64,000 nucleotides of DNA from Campanula takesimana (taxonomy: Eukaryota; Streptophyta; Magnoliopsida; Asterales; Campanulaceae). The notes beneath the pieces were generated by a model. The model was not told the DNA's origin. It was given only the letters and a program-made list of their open reading frames with translations, and made no database searches. The position numbers and the translations under genes were made by a program. The DNA is taken from the NCBI GenBank assembly GCA_026119855.1, contig JAOWBW010000269.1:1-64000 (forward strand), written 5' to 3'. Positions 22,547 to 34,205 of the stretch are shown piece by piece. Within the stretch, counting starts at the first letter, position 1. Each line of letters opens with the position of its first letter.

Positions 22547-23586
22547 CGCTCCCGCAAGATGGACGACCCTTGGATAAGTTCAATCTTGGAAAGACATGAG
22601 ATGAACCGGGTGTGATGAAGCAGTTGAGGTGGGTGAGTTCCTGGATGCGAGTGATGTTGCCGTGATGAGTTGGGCAAATGTTGAAGCACGTGATGTCACC
22701 TTGGTCGTCACCATTGTAGGGGTTGCACCCCTCACGTGTGATATAGATTGGTCTTCACAATGACGAGGTTGTAGTGGTACCTTTGTAGAGGGAGGGAGTG
22801 TGTCGGCTAGGGTTAGCCACGAAGGTGGCGGGTTCGGCATGGGGTTTTTGCCGGGGGGGGGGATGTTGGAGTAAGGGGTGGTGGGGGAGGCAATTTGGGG
22901 TGTAGGTATGTGAAGGCGAGTTTGAGGATGTCGACATGAGGGTTTTTGTCGAGAGTTTGAGAGAATGAAAACAAAAAATAGAGAAGGGTTTCGGCTAGTA
23001 AGGGGGATTAGCCGAGGGTGGTGTATGGTGGTGGGTTGTCATGGTGGAGCGGAGGTTAGAGGTGAGGTTATGTTTAGGTGAGGCTAGGAGGGTTTGCCTC
23101 TAGGGTTTCGACAAGGAGGGTGTTTGTCGTAAACATAAACAGTGAAAAAGGGGAAGATTCCCGTATGTCATGTTGTTTCAGCGCAGCAGTTTTGAAAGAG
23201 CGATTCCCGCTTCGTTTTTGGTCCGATCGGAGTGATTTTTTCTCTTGGGTTTTGCTAAGAGATAGAGATTCGATCCTACTGGTGTCGATCTGGATTTCCA
23301 GGTCTTTAGGCAGGTGGTTTTTATGGGTTAATCTGCTGCAGTTTCTGAGTATTTGTTTGGGCGGTATTGGTGGGACTTTTGTTTGATGGAGGAGGGTAGT
23401 TTGCGGCTGCGAGGATTTGAGCCGGTGATGTGTGGCGGATGGTGAAGGTGGGTGATGTTGGAGATAGGGTGGGGCAGCTAGGGTTTGCCGCTAGGGTTTT
23501 ATAGGTGGGTGGCGGAAGATGATGGGGCGGAGCGGCTAGGGTTTTGCCGCGGGTTTTAGTGGAGAAGTCCCTCTATGGATCTTTTT
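22547..23586 (-). other. Interior of the TA...TA element
   Basis: GC-richer than the surroundings, with a run of eight or more G near 22852-22861. On the minus strand, shortly after the primer site, the phrase AACCCTAGC.G recurs around 23470-23570. No retroelement domain is encoded. It may be captured host sequence, but I cannot identify a source. Confidence 0.6.
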
Positions 23587-23598
23587 GCTCTGATACCA
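23587..23598 (-). promoter_or_regulatory. Primer-binding site (initiator tRNA-Met)
   Basis: TGGTATCAGAGC on the minus strand, a perfect match, with no spacer from the LTR end. Confidence 0.92.
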
Positions 23599-23834
23599 TA
23601 TTAGGATTTAGGAGGGTTTAGACGAACTCAAACATATATGGTAGAGAGAGAATTATATGAATGACTCAATTTTATTATGAACAATAGGTTACATATTTAT
23701 AGGGTTACATAGAAAGTTCTAGATCTAGTCTAGCTTGTTGTACAAGAAACAATCTCCTAATGATATACAATATCTAGGTTAATATCTAAAAGATATTTAC
23801 AAAATATACTTAGAAATATATAATATTCCTTATA
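23599..23834 (-). repeat. 5' LTR of the TA...TA element
   Basis: 236 bp, very similar to the left copy. The main differences cluster in the 30 bases after TATTAGGATTTAGGAGGGT. Confidence 0.9.
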
Positions 23835-23952
23835 TCAATAACAAGATTTACAATTTTATTAGGATAATTAAATCAACCTAAAATTATTGCTCAAAGTTCT
23901 TTCGTACTAACTTCCGAAAAACGGCGACATTTATTCCGGGACAGAGGGAGTA

Positions 23953-24491
23953 CAAGATTTCGATCCATCCCAATTTAAGAGGGACTCTCCTGTGCGTCCG
24001 CCGCACTTTTTTTTTTTTTTTTTTTTTTTTTTGCCACTCCCAACATTTTTTCCTCCCAACAAAAGTAACACTTATTATAACGAAATGTAACACTTTTTTT
24101 TTTCAAAATGTACCACAATTTTGCTGCAATAGATTAAAGATAACATAAAGATTGACAACTAAACTAATGTCACACTTTTTATAAAGGAATGTAACACTTT
24201 TTTTTTTCCAAAATTAACATAAGATTAACAAACTAAACTAATTTTACATTTTATAAAAAATGAATGTAACATTTTTTTTCTCAATTGTAACAGTTTATAT
24301 TCTTAAATGTAACATTATATCTGAAATGTAACAATTTTTTATTGAGAAAGTAACAATTGAAATGCAACTCGATTATATATATGAATTTTTACTCTTTTCT
24401 TAAAGAAGAAAAGTAACATTTACTAAATAAAAATGTTACATTCATCTATATAGAAAATTATAATTATATATTCACTTTGTTATACTTCAAA
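23953..24491. other. AT-rich tract with recurring TGTAACA motif
   Basis: A homopolymer of about 25 T (near 24007-24031) is followed by about 450 bases in which AATGTAACA-like words recur a dozen or so times (for example near 24085, 24190, 24266, 24308, 24334). Beyond the right end of the nested cluster (63280-63400) the complementary word TGTTAC recurs. It may be a degenerate DNA-transposon terminal region; no coding sequence. Confidence 0.5.
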
Positions 24492-24558
24492 TATTCCCTC
24501 CGTCCCACCCGAATTAGTATTTTTTGGTTGGACACGGGGATTAAGGAAAAAGTGTTAG

Positions 24559-26740
24559 TGTCGTGCCCCGAACCGTGGTCCTACTTGGCCCCACGCTCGG
24601 GACACGCACGGAAGACGTCATAAAACATTTTAGGATATTTTTTCGAAATATCCTTTTATAAAAAGTCTCATTTAACCAACCACGTTTACTAGAACTTGAC
24701 TTCAAGTCATACAAACCAACATAAACCAAAAAGAGGTGATACAACGATCAAGTCACGGGTACACTACCAAAAAGGTTTTACATTTACATAATGTATCCTT
24801 TACACAACACTTCCCAAAATGCCTTACCCAAAATTCCTCCTCAATGTCCTCCCTGTGATGTGACCTATCCCCTGGGCTCCTTCTTATCTAAAACGGTAAA
24901 CAAATAAGGGGTGAGAATAAATCTCAGTAAGTTACTAAAATGCAACTACATTACATGCTGATATGATAAACATACAGTAACAATGTCACCTAATAATCAT
25001 ATAGCATATAACACATAATATGAGAGGCTCCCTATCGCCAACCGTCCCATACCGGTTGGAAATAACGACTAACTCATCATACAACACATAAAGCGGAAAT
25101 AAACACTCATACGTGGATACTGAGCCAAGGTTCTCGAACCAAAACAATAACCATCTGAGAGGCTTCAACTGAGTAGCACCGAAGGGCTGAAACGGGTTCC
25201 AGAACCAAACAATCACAACAACAACAACGGGGAAAATGACACAAAGTCATAACCCAAAGTCCCCAACCTTTGGCCTAAGGAAGGGGTTTAAAAATGGGAA
25301 ACCAATGGTAGAAGCCTTACAATGAACTTGGCTCGTGTTCCATTATAATCCCTACCATTGCCCGTACTCACACAAAAAGTACCAGCTGGACTTTAAACAC
25401 AAGCGTAGCAAAGAATACTTGCTTAAACAACAACCGAGGTATGATTCCAAAGTAGGGAACCACACAAGCTCATCATAAAGAGGAAAACACGTATTCATAA
25501 TAGAATCCATGACATTGACATTAAGTCACCACACAATCAATCCAAAATATCACATCAATTCAAACTTGATCACAAAAGACCAACTCTACCATAATGAACC
25601 ATTAATACTCTTTTTGGTACTAAACACTTACTGGATTTCCGTACTATAAAAATCATAACCCAACTGAAAAACCAACCCATCGTGTAGTACTCGAGAAGAG
25701 CTTTCCAACGATAGTTTACACGACCAAAACGGAGTCCGGATGAAGAAGTTATGGCCTCTGAAAGATTGCACGTAAAATGTACAAGTGCAGAATTTGGCCT
25801 TTACACGACTCGTGTAACCTTACACGACTCGTGTAACAATTTCTACATAAGTCGTGTATCAGTACACGACTCGTGTAACAATTCTCCCTTTCAGAATTTT
25901 TCCTCTACACGACTCATGTAACCTTCCCCGAGTCGTGTAAACAAGCCTGGAGCAAAGTTTTGGCTATTTAGATATACTCCCTTCATCTCACCGTCCCAAA
26001 AGCACTAACACTTATAACATCAACATTTGTAACTTCATTAAACTTCACTAGAGCTGCAAAATCATCTTCAAACAACTCTAACACCCAACAAGACTCAATT
26101 CACATACTACTCCCTTTGCCCCAAAATTACAAGTATCACAAAAACATTCAAAACATGATTTTTCAACACATATAGCATATATAACATATATATGACCAAT
26201 TTAACATTTAAAGGGGAATTAGTAACTTACCTATTTTCCGAAAAAGTATCACATAAATAATATTTGATCGGTTAGAAATGATCTATTCAACGCCCTGATC
26301 ATTATTATATAATTAGATTTGAAAATTGTGTAATAATTAAAAAGAAAGAAAATGAACAAGAACAACAAAAACCTTACCTATTTTCTTTCTTCAACCATGG
26401 GAGAAATTTTGGGAAGGTCTTTGTGTGTGTGTGTGATAAAAAAAACGCAGAGAGTGAGGGAGGGGAAGATAAGGGTGGTTTTGATATATATAGTAAATCT
26501 CTTAAGGTCCTTCAACCTTTATTTCTAACAGTTACACCCTCAATTCTAACTTCCACTAAAGCCCCTATAGTTCCACTAACAATATTTAACTCTCAAAACA
26601 ATAATTACTACTAACACTTTAACTAACACAAATAATCAAATAATTTATGCAAGTCCTAAAAATATTTCCTAACACATAAAATGCACACATAATTTAATTT
26701 AAATTCAAGAAAATTAGGGATGGGTTTTGGGGTCGTTACA
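24559..26740 (-). repeat. Element A 3' LTR
   Basis: 2,182 bp, TGTCGTGCCCC...GTCGTTACA. It contains the TGAGA/TCTCA palindrome (24912-24926), the TACACGACTCGTGTA cluster (25801-25940) and, on the minus strand, a TATA-like CTATATATATC near 26480-26492. A polypurine tract (CTTTAAGGGGGAGTGAG on the minus strand) lies at 26741-26757. Confidence 0.93.
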
Positions 26741-26790
26741 CTCACTCCCCCTTAAAGAAAATTTGACCCGAATTTTTACGGTTACTTACC

Positions 26791-28422
26791 TCAGCCCTCA
26801 AACAACCAAGGATACTTCCTCTCGATCTCTTCCCGAAGCTCCCAAGTTGACTCTTCCACATTATGGTTCCTCCACACAACTTTAATAAGAGGAATACTCT
26901 TAGTTCGCAATTCTTGAACCTTCGAATCAATGACTTGAACTGGATGCTCCTCGTAAGACATACTCGGTTCAATATCCTCAGGAACCTCGGACAAGACATG
27001 AGAAGGATCATACACGTACTTTCGAAGCATAGACACATGAAACACATTATGGATCTTATCAATAGAAGGAGGTAACGCAAGACGATAAGCTCTATCTCCA
27101 ACTCTACCCAAAATCTCAAATGGACCAATATACCTCGGTGCTAGCTTGCCTTTCTTCCCATACCTTCGAATCCCCACTTTAGGTGAAACTTTCAAAAACA
27201 CAAAGTCACCCGATTGAAACTCAAGATCTCGTCTCCGGTGATCGGTATAGCTTTTCTGTCTACTCTGAGCGGTACTCAAGCGATCCCGAATAAGTTTAAC
27301 TTCCTCAACTGATTTATTAACCATATCAATATCCCAAATTTTTGCTTCTCCTACTTCATCCCAACAAATCGGAGACCGACATTTCCTCCCATACAAGGCT
27401 TCATACGGAGCCATCCCAATACTCGACTGGAAACTGTTGTTATAGGCAAATTCCACGAGAGGTAAATGAGTATCCCAAGAATCTGAGAAATCAACTGAAC
27501 AAGCCCGCAACATATCCTCGAGAATCTGAATAGTTCTTTCTGATTGACCATCTGTCTGAGGATGAAACGCTGTACTGAACTTCAATTCTGAATCCAAAGC
27601 CTTCTGAAACGCTTGCCAAAATCGAGATGTGAATCTAGGATCACGATCAGATACAATACTCACAGGGACTCCATGCAACCTCACAATCTTATTAATATAC
27701 AAAGTCGCAAGCCTTTCCATTGAGTAACTAATCTCAATAGGTAGAAAATGAGAAGACTTTATCAACCTATCCACGACCACCCAAACTGCGTCATGCCTTC
27801 TTCGAGTGCGAGGTAATCCCGTCACAAAATCCATAGTAACATGTTCCCACTTCCATTCCGGAATCTCTAATGGTTGAAGTAACCCCGCAGGTCTTTGATG
27901 CTCAGCTTTAACTTGTTGACATGTCAAACACTTGGATACATAATCCGCTATTTCTCTCTTCATGTTATTCCACCAAAAGTGTTGCTTCAAATTATGATAC
28001 ATTTTAGTGCTCCCGGGGTGAATAGTATACCTCGACTTGTGGCCTTCATCAAGAACTTGACGTTTAATTCCATCAACACAAGGTACAAATAACCGACCTC
28101 TGAAAGTTAACACTCCTTCAGAATTGAGAGAGAAATCCTCCAATTTGCCATCTTTGATTTTATCCATTATTTTTACTAACTCCGGATCATCCTTCTGAGC
28201 TTCTTTTATTTGTTGAATCAAGACTGGTATTACTCGGATATTCGCAAAAGTAGCTCCATGCTTTGATTCATAAGGACTCCAATCTCGAGCATCCTCCAAC
28301 ATCTTCCATTCACGCACCATCAATGAAGCCATAAAATATTTCCGGCTTATGGCATCGGCTACCACATTTGCTTTACCCGGGTGATAAGAGATAGTGCAAT
28401 CATAATCCTTCAATAGCTCCAT
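26791..28422 (-). pseudogene. Element A RNase H end, integrase and chromodomain
   Basis: 543 residues open. Residues 1-60 finish RNase H (ISYHPGKANVVADAIS). The integrase zinc site uses H128, H135, C165 and C168. The catalytic triad is D198 (MDFVTGLP), D259 (VSDRDPRF) and E295 (DGQSERTIQI), all present with D-35-E spacing. The last 50 residues are a chromodomain (VVWRNHNVEESTWELREEI ... YPWLF), which in this family directs insertion to heterochromatin by binding histone marks. The open frame is separated from upstream RT by a TAG at 28423-28425 in place of a Trp codon. Confidence 0.93.
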
Positions 28423-29286
28423 CTATCTTCTTTGCCTATTATTCAACTCTTTTTCGGAGAAAAGGTACTTCAAACTTTGATGATCGGTAAATATCTCAAA
28501 TTTGGCTCCGTAAAGATAATGTTTCCATTTGTGCAACGCAAAGACAATCACAGCTAGCTCCATGTCATGGGTAGGATAATTTTGCTCACTCGGAGTCAAC
28601 TTCTTTGAAGCATATGCAATCACCCTTCCATTTTGCATTAGCACACACCCGAGGCCTTCTTTAGAAGCATCACTATAAATCACCAAGTCGTCGTTTCCAT
28701 TAGGAAGTGCGAGAATAGGAGCTGTAGTCAATCTCTTCTTCAACTCTTCAAAACTAAGTTGACAATTTCCATCCCACACATAAGGAACATTCTTTCGAGT
28801 CAACTGAGTCAATGGAGTAGCAATTTTAGAAAACCCCTCGATAAATCTTCTATAATACCCGGCTAGACCCAAGAAACTTCGAATTTCCGTAACTGATTCA
28901 GGCCTCTTCCAATTCACAATAGCTTCAATTTTGGAGGGATTTACGGATATTCCTCTATTAGAAACCACGTGCCCAAGAAAAGAGACTTCATCGAGCCAAA
29001 AAGCACACTTACTGAATTTCGCAAACAATTGCTTTTCACGAAGAATAGATAAAACCATTCGCAAGTGTTGCTCGTGCTCCTCCCTAGACTTGGAATAAAC
29101 AAGAATATCATCAATGAATACAACCACGAAGGTATCAAGATAAGGTTTGAAGACCCGATTCATCATACCCATGAAAACAGCTGGAGCATTAGTCAACCCG
29201 AAAGGCATAACCAGAAATTCATAATGACCATATCTACTACGGAAAGCAGTCTTAGAAATGTCTTCAGAACGAATCTTTAACTGATG
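28423..29286 (-). pseudogene. Element A reverse transcriptase (C-terminal part) and RNase H
   Basis: From GHYEFLVMPFGLTNAP through catalytic FIDDILVYS (residues 31-38 of the ATG-started frame at 29208), the thumb (FLGLAGYYRRFIEGFSKIA) and RNase H (VIYSDASKEGLGCVLMQNG; THDMELA; YGAKFEIFTDHQSLKYLF). The true frame extends upstream of the ATG to the nonsense codon at 29287-29289. It ends at the premature TAG shared with the next segment. Confidence 0.92.
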
Positions 29287-30436
29287 TTACCCACTCCTCA
29301 ACTCAAGTTTTGAAAAGACGACTGACCCTTGAAGTTGATCAAACAAGTCATCAATGTGAGGTAGAGGATATTTATTCTTTACGGTTACTTGATTCAGCTT
29401 CCTGTAGTCGATGCATAGTCTCAAAGACCCATCCTTCTTCTTGACAAACAACACAGGAGCTCCCCACGGTGATACACTAGGACGGATAAATCCCCGATCA
29501 AGCAACTCTTGTAATTGCACCTTCAACTCTTTCAGTTCAGCTGGAGCCATTCTATAAGGTGCTTCTGATATAGGGGTGGTACCTGGAAGCAAGTCAATAC
29601 CAAACTCGATCTCTCTATCGGGAGGCATAGAATACTCAGAAGAGAACACATCAGGAAACTCTTTAACTATAAGCACATCCCCAACTTCAGGCAACATTTT
29701 TGTAGTATAAAAAACAATGGCCAAATACCCCGAACAACCACGGTGAAACAACTTTCTTGCTTTCACATAAGAAATAATACGAATTCCCTTACCCAAAGAA
29801 GCAGCCTCAAAAGTAAACACAGGCACACTAGGGATAGAAAACGTAACCACTTTCTTAAAACAATCAACAGAGGCATGATATTTACTTAACCAATCCATAC
29901 TCAGAATAACATCAAAATCATGCAATGGCAGTATAACTAAATCAGCAAGTAAAACATGCTCACTAATATGCACATCACAATCACGTAACACCTTATCAGT
30001 TATCAAACAATCTCCCATAGAAGTCGACACTTCTAGCACATAAGGCAAAGACTCAGAGGAAGAATGCAATCGAGATGCAAAATGCACAGAAACATATGAA
30101 TGCGATGAGCCGGGGTCTATAAGTGCACGTGCTCTCAAACTTGACATAGAAATTATACCTCCTATCACGGTGGAAGCATCCGAAGCTTGTTGCTGAGTAA
30201 TAGCGAAGACACGACCCTGAACTTTAGGTTTTCCTGAAGCATCTCTTTTCTGACCCTGAGACGATCCAACACCACTCCCCGATGATTGACCCCTCGATCT
30301 AGGGCAATCTCTTTGAAAATGGCCAAGTTGTCCACAGTTTAAACACTTCCCCTGTTTCTTCTAACACCTCTCTTCACTATGCCCTTCTCTCTGACAATAA
30401 TTAGATACCCTCTTATTCTGATTCTCGGAGATATTA
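29287..30436 (-). pseudogene. Element A zinc knuckles, protease and RT N-terminus
   Basis: Reading from 30436 leftwards: first knuckle NYCQREGHSEERC, with its first Cys replaced by Ser, then a TAG in place of Trp, then the intact knuckle CLNCGQLGHFQRDC. The protease has ALIDPGSSHSYVS (active-site Asp followed by Pro-Gly) and DVILSMDWLSKYHASVDC. RT begins at EIEFGIDLLPGT and reaches SKLELRSG, where a TAA replaces a Tyr codon at 29287. Element B is inserted just before the first knuckle, in gag, with duplication TATTA. Confidence 0.9.
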
Positions 30437-32884
30437 TGTCGCGCCCCGACCCGTGGTCCTACTTGTCCCCACGTCCGGGACACGCACGGAAGACGTCATA
30501 AAACATTTTAGAAAAATATTTCGAAATATACTTTCATAAAAAGTTCATATAACCAAACAACATTTACTAGACTTGACTACAAGTCACAAAATAGACTTTC
30601 ACAAACAAGTACTTATCCACTTGGCCACACACTTTACTTACTATTTACAAATCACCAACATAAGCCAAAAAGAGGTGATACAACGATCAAGTCACGGGTA
30701 CACTACCCACAAGGTTGTACATTTACATAATGTAGCCTTACACAACACTTCCCAAATGTCTTACCCAAAATTATTTCTCGACGTCCTCCCTGTGATGTGA
30801 CCTATCCCCTGGGCTCCTTCTTATCTAAAACAGTAAACAAATAAGGGTGAGAATAAATCTCAGTAAGTTACTAAAATGCAACTACATTATATGCTAATAT
30901 GATAAACATAAAGGAACAATGCCACAAATGATCATATAGCATATAACACATAATATGAGAGGCTCCCTATCGCCAACCATCCCATACCGGTTGGAAATAA
31001 CGACCAATTCATCATACAACACATAAAGTGGAAATAAACACTCATACGTGGATACTGAGCCAAGGTTCTCGAACCAAAACAATAACCATCTGAGAGGCTT
31101 CAACTGAGCAGCACCGAAGGGCTGAAACGGGTTCCGGAACCAAACAATCATAACAACAACAACGGGGAAAATGACATAGAGTCATAACCCAAAGTGCCCA
31201 ACCTTTGGCCTAAGGAAGGGGTTTAAAAATGGGAAACCAATGGTAGAATCCTTACAATGAAATTGGCTCATGTACCATTATAATCCCTACCATTGCCCGA
31301 ACTCACACAAAAAGTACCAGCTGGACTTTAAACACAAGCGTAGCAAAGGATACTTGCTTAAACAACAACCGGGGCATGATTCCAAAGTACGGAACCACAC
31401 AAGCTCATCATAAAGAGGCAAACACGTATTCATAATAGAATCCATGACATTGAAACGGGTTCCAGAACCAAACAATCACAACACAACAACGGGGAAAATG
31501 ACACAGAGTCATAACCCAAAGTGCCCAACCTTTGGCCTAAGGAAGGGGGTTAAAAATGGGAAACCAATGATAGGAGCCTTATAATGAACTTGGCTCGTGT
31601 GCCATTATAATCCCTATTATTGCCCGATTCACAACAAGTACCAGATGGACTTTAGACACAACCTTAGAAAAGAAAACTTGTTTTAACAACAAACGGGGTA
31701 TGATTCCAAAGTAGGGAACCACACAAGCTCATCAAAGAGAGGCAAACACGTTCTCATAATAGAGTTCATAACATTGACATTTAGTCACCACACAATCAAT
31801 CTAAATGATCACATCAATTCAAACTCGATCACAAAGGACCAACACTATCACTTTGATGCTTCACAATGACCATCTAAGTACTCTAGGACATCGCCTAAGA
31901 CTTAGACCGCAATCACACTTTAAAACTCTTGAAAAGAAACAACTCAACCCTTCTAGCAACTCTGGGCGGTCGCCCACACCAGCCTGTGCGGCCGCCCAAA
32001 GTACTATGTTCCAAGAAGAAAATCCTTCAGATAGATGTGCGGCCGCACACCCTTTTTGGGCGGCCGCCCACATCACCCGGCAGGACAAACTTAACTAAAT
32101 TGTACTCCCTTCGTTTCACCAACCCAAAAGTACTAACATTTATACTATACCACAATTGCAACTTCACCAAAGCTACAAAATCAGCCTCAAAACTATTCTA
32201 ACACCCAACTAGAACCAATTCTATTTTACTCCCTTTGTCCCAAATTTACAAGTATACAAAAACATTCAAAACATTATTCTTTCAACATATATAGCATATA
32301 GAACATACTCATGACCATTTTAACAATTAAAGGGGGATTAGTAACTTACCTATTTTTTGGAAAAGTGTCAAGAAAATAATATTTGATCCGGTAGAAAGAA
32401 TCTATTCAACACCCTGAACATTTATATATAATTAGATTTGAAAATGGAGTAGTAAATTAAAATAGGGAAAATTAACAAAACATTATGTTTACCTAGCTTT
32501 TCTTCTTCTTCTTCAATGGAGGATTTGAGTTTTTGGGAAAGTGATGAAAGTGTGTATGGTAAAACGCAGGGGAGGGGAAGTGAAGAAGAGGTATCATGAA
32601 GAAGTGTTATCCATTTCTGTCAAATAAATCATCCAAGTTCAAATCTTAACACTTAAGCCCCTTGAATACTAATTCCACTAAGACCCTCATAATTTCCCAC
32701 TAACAACTTAACTCCCCTAATAAACTTTACTACTAACATTTTAACTAACACAAATATTCATATAAGATGTGCAAATTCATATAAGATGATGCAACACATA
32801 AAATGCACATATGATTTTAAATTAAAATTATTAAAATATAAAATAAATATAAAATAATTAATAACGGATTTCGGGGTCGTTACA
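30437..32884 (-). repeat. Element B 3' LTR, with duplicated segment
   Basis: 2,448 bp. The TGAGA/TCTCA palindrome is at 30848-30862. A segment of about 330 bp starting GAAACGGGTTCC occurs twice in tandem (about 31126-31455 and 31456-31785) in two diverged versions. The GGGCGGCCGCCC-type cluster is at 31966-32070. The polypurine tract on the minus strand is 32885-32901. Confidence 0.92.
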
Positions 32885-32933
32885 CTCACTCCCCCTTAAA
32901 GAAAATTCGACCCGAATTTTAGGATTGCTTACC

Positions 32934-34205
32934 TCAACCCTTAAACAACCAAGGGTACTTCCTCTTGATCTCCTCCCGAAGCTCCCAAGTCGACTCTTCC
33001 ACGTTATGATTCCTCCACACAACTCGAACAAGGGGAATACTCTTAGTTCGCAACTCTTGAACTTTTGAATCAATAACTTGGACCGGGTGCTCCTCGTAAG
33101 ACATACTCGGTTCAATATCCTCGGGAACCTCGGACAAGACATGAGAAGGATCATACACATACTTCTGAAGCATCGAGACATGAAAAACATTATGGATCTT
33201 GTCAAGAGAATGAGGTAACGCAAGACGATACGCTCTATCTCCAACTCTACTCAAAATCTCGAATGGGCCAATATACCTCGGTGCTAGCTTGCCTTTCTTC
33301 CCGTACCTTCGAATCCCCACTTTAGGTGAAACTTTCAAAAACACAAAGTCACCCGAATGAAACTCAAGATCTCGCCTCCGGTGATCGGCATAACTTTTCT
33401 GTCTACTCTGAGCGGCACTCAAACGATCTCGGATAAGCTTAACTTCCTCAACTGATTTGTTCACCATATCAATACCCCAAATTTTTGCTTCTCCCACTTC
33501 ATCCCAACAAATTGGAGACCGACATTTCCTCCCATACAAAGCTTCATACGGGGCCATCCCAATACTCGAATGAAAACTGTTGTTATAGGCAAATTCCACG
33601 AGAGGTAAATGAGAATCCCAAGAATCTGAAAAATCAACTGAGCAAGCTCGCAACATATCCTCGAGAATCTGAATACTCCTCTCAGACTGCCCATCTGTCT
33701 GGGGATGAAAAGCTGTACTAAACTTCAACTCTGAACCCAAAGCCTTCTGAAATGCTTGCCAAAAACGAGATGTAAATCTAGGGTCTCGATCAGACACAAT
33801 GCTCACCGGGACACCATGCAATCTCACAATCTCATTTATATATAAAGTTGCAAGCCTCTCCATCGAGTAGCTAATCTCAATAGGTAGAAAATGAGAAGAC
33901 TTTGTCAATCTATCCACTATCACCCAAACTGCGTCAAACCTTCTTCGAGTGCGAGGTAATCCCGTCACGAAATCCATAGTAACATGTTCCCACTTCCATT
34001 CCGGAATCTCTAACGGTTGAAGTAACACCGCAGGTCTTTGATGCTCAGCTTTAACTTGTTGACATGTTAGACACTTAGATACATAATCCGCTATTTCTCT
34101 CTTCATATTAGTCCACCAAAAGTGTTTCTTCAAATTCTGATACATTTTTCCCAGGATGAATAGTATACCTCGACTTGTGGCCCTCATCAAGAACTTGGCG
34201 TTTAA
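32934..34205 (-). pseudogene. Element B integrase and chromodomain
   Basis: It starts at the element C junction with RQVLDEGHKSRYTIHPG; two residues (Ser-Thr) are missing before KMYQNLKKHF. The HHCC zinc site, the DDE residues (MDFVTGLP, VSDRDPRF, DGQSERSIQ) and the chromodomain (RVVWRNHNVEESTWELREEI ... YPWLF) are all present, ending at 32934. Apart from the upstream breaks this is the best preserved integrase-chromodomain region of the window. The apparent N-terminal extension of the frame (34206-34265) is LTR sequence of element C. Confidence 0.92.

Larger units (their letters stand above)
22316..23834 (-). mobile_element. Non-autonomous LTR element with TA...TA ends
   Basis: 1,519 bp with direct LTRs and a perfect target duplication TCAAT (22311-22315, 23835-23839). 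On the minus strand the LTR begins TATAAGGAATATT and ends CCTAATA, so its termini are TA..TA rather than TG..CA. A perfect initiator-Met primer site abuts the 5' LTR. The 1.05 kb interior has no gag or pol; the Pro/Ser-rich minus-strand frame at 22580-22840 has no recognised domain. Short LTRs with TATA-type termini are known mostly from plant copia relatives, so a copia helper is likely. Confidence 0.92.
22201..23950. mobile_element. Stowaway-like MITE split by an LTR element
   Basis: Left half 22201-22315 (CTCCCTATGTCCCAGATAAA..) and right half 23840-23950, whose end on the opposite strand is CTCCCTCTGTCCCGGAATAA. TA flanks at 22199-22200 and 23951-23952. Without the insert it is about 226 bp. 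The interruption is the non-autonomous LTR element with target duplication TCAAT. Confidence 0.9.

Noticed and set aside
22852..22861. A G-quadruplex at the G run
   Set aside because: A single G run without three partner runs at suitable spacing was seen; not supported.
24007..24031. A poly(A) tail of a minus-strand SINE or LINE
   Set aside because: No internal pol III promoter boxes, RT sequence or flanking duplication could be found next to the T run.
26791..28422. A host chromodomain protein
   Set aside because: The chromodomain is fused to a DDE integrase between the polypurine tract and RT of element A.
30436..30800. A frameshift or readthrough in element A gag
   Set aside because: The break is the exact start of element B's LTR with duplication TATTA; the gene resumes at 57046.
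31861..32098. ORFs over the GGGCGGCCGCCC cluster (also 56017-56254)
   Set aside because: They result from palindromic GC-rich LTR sequence open on both strands.
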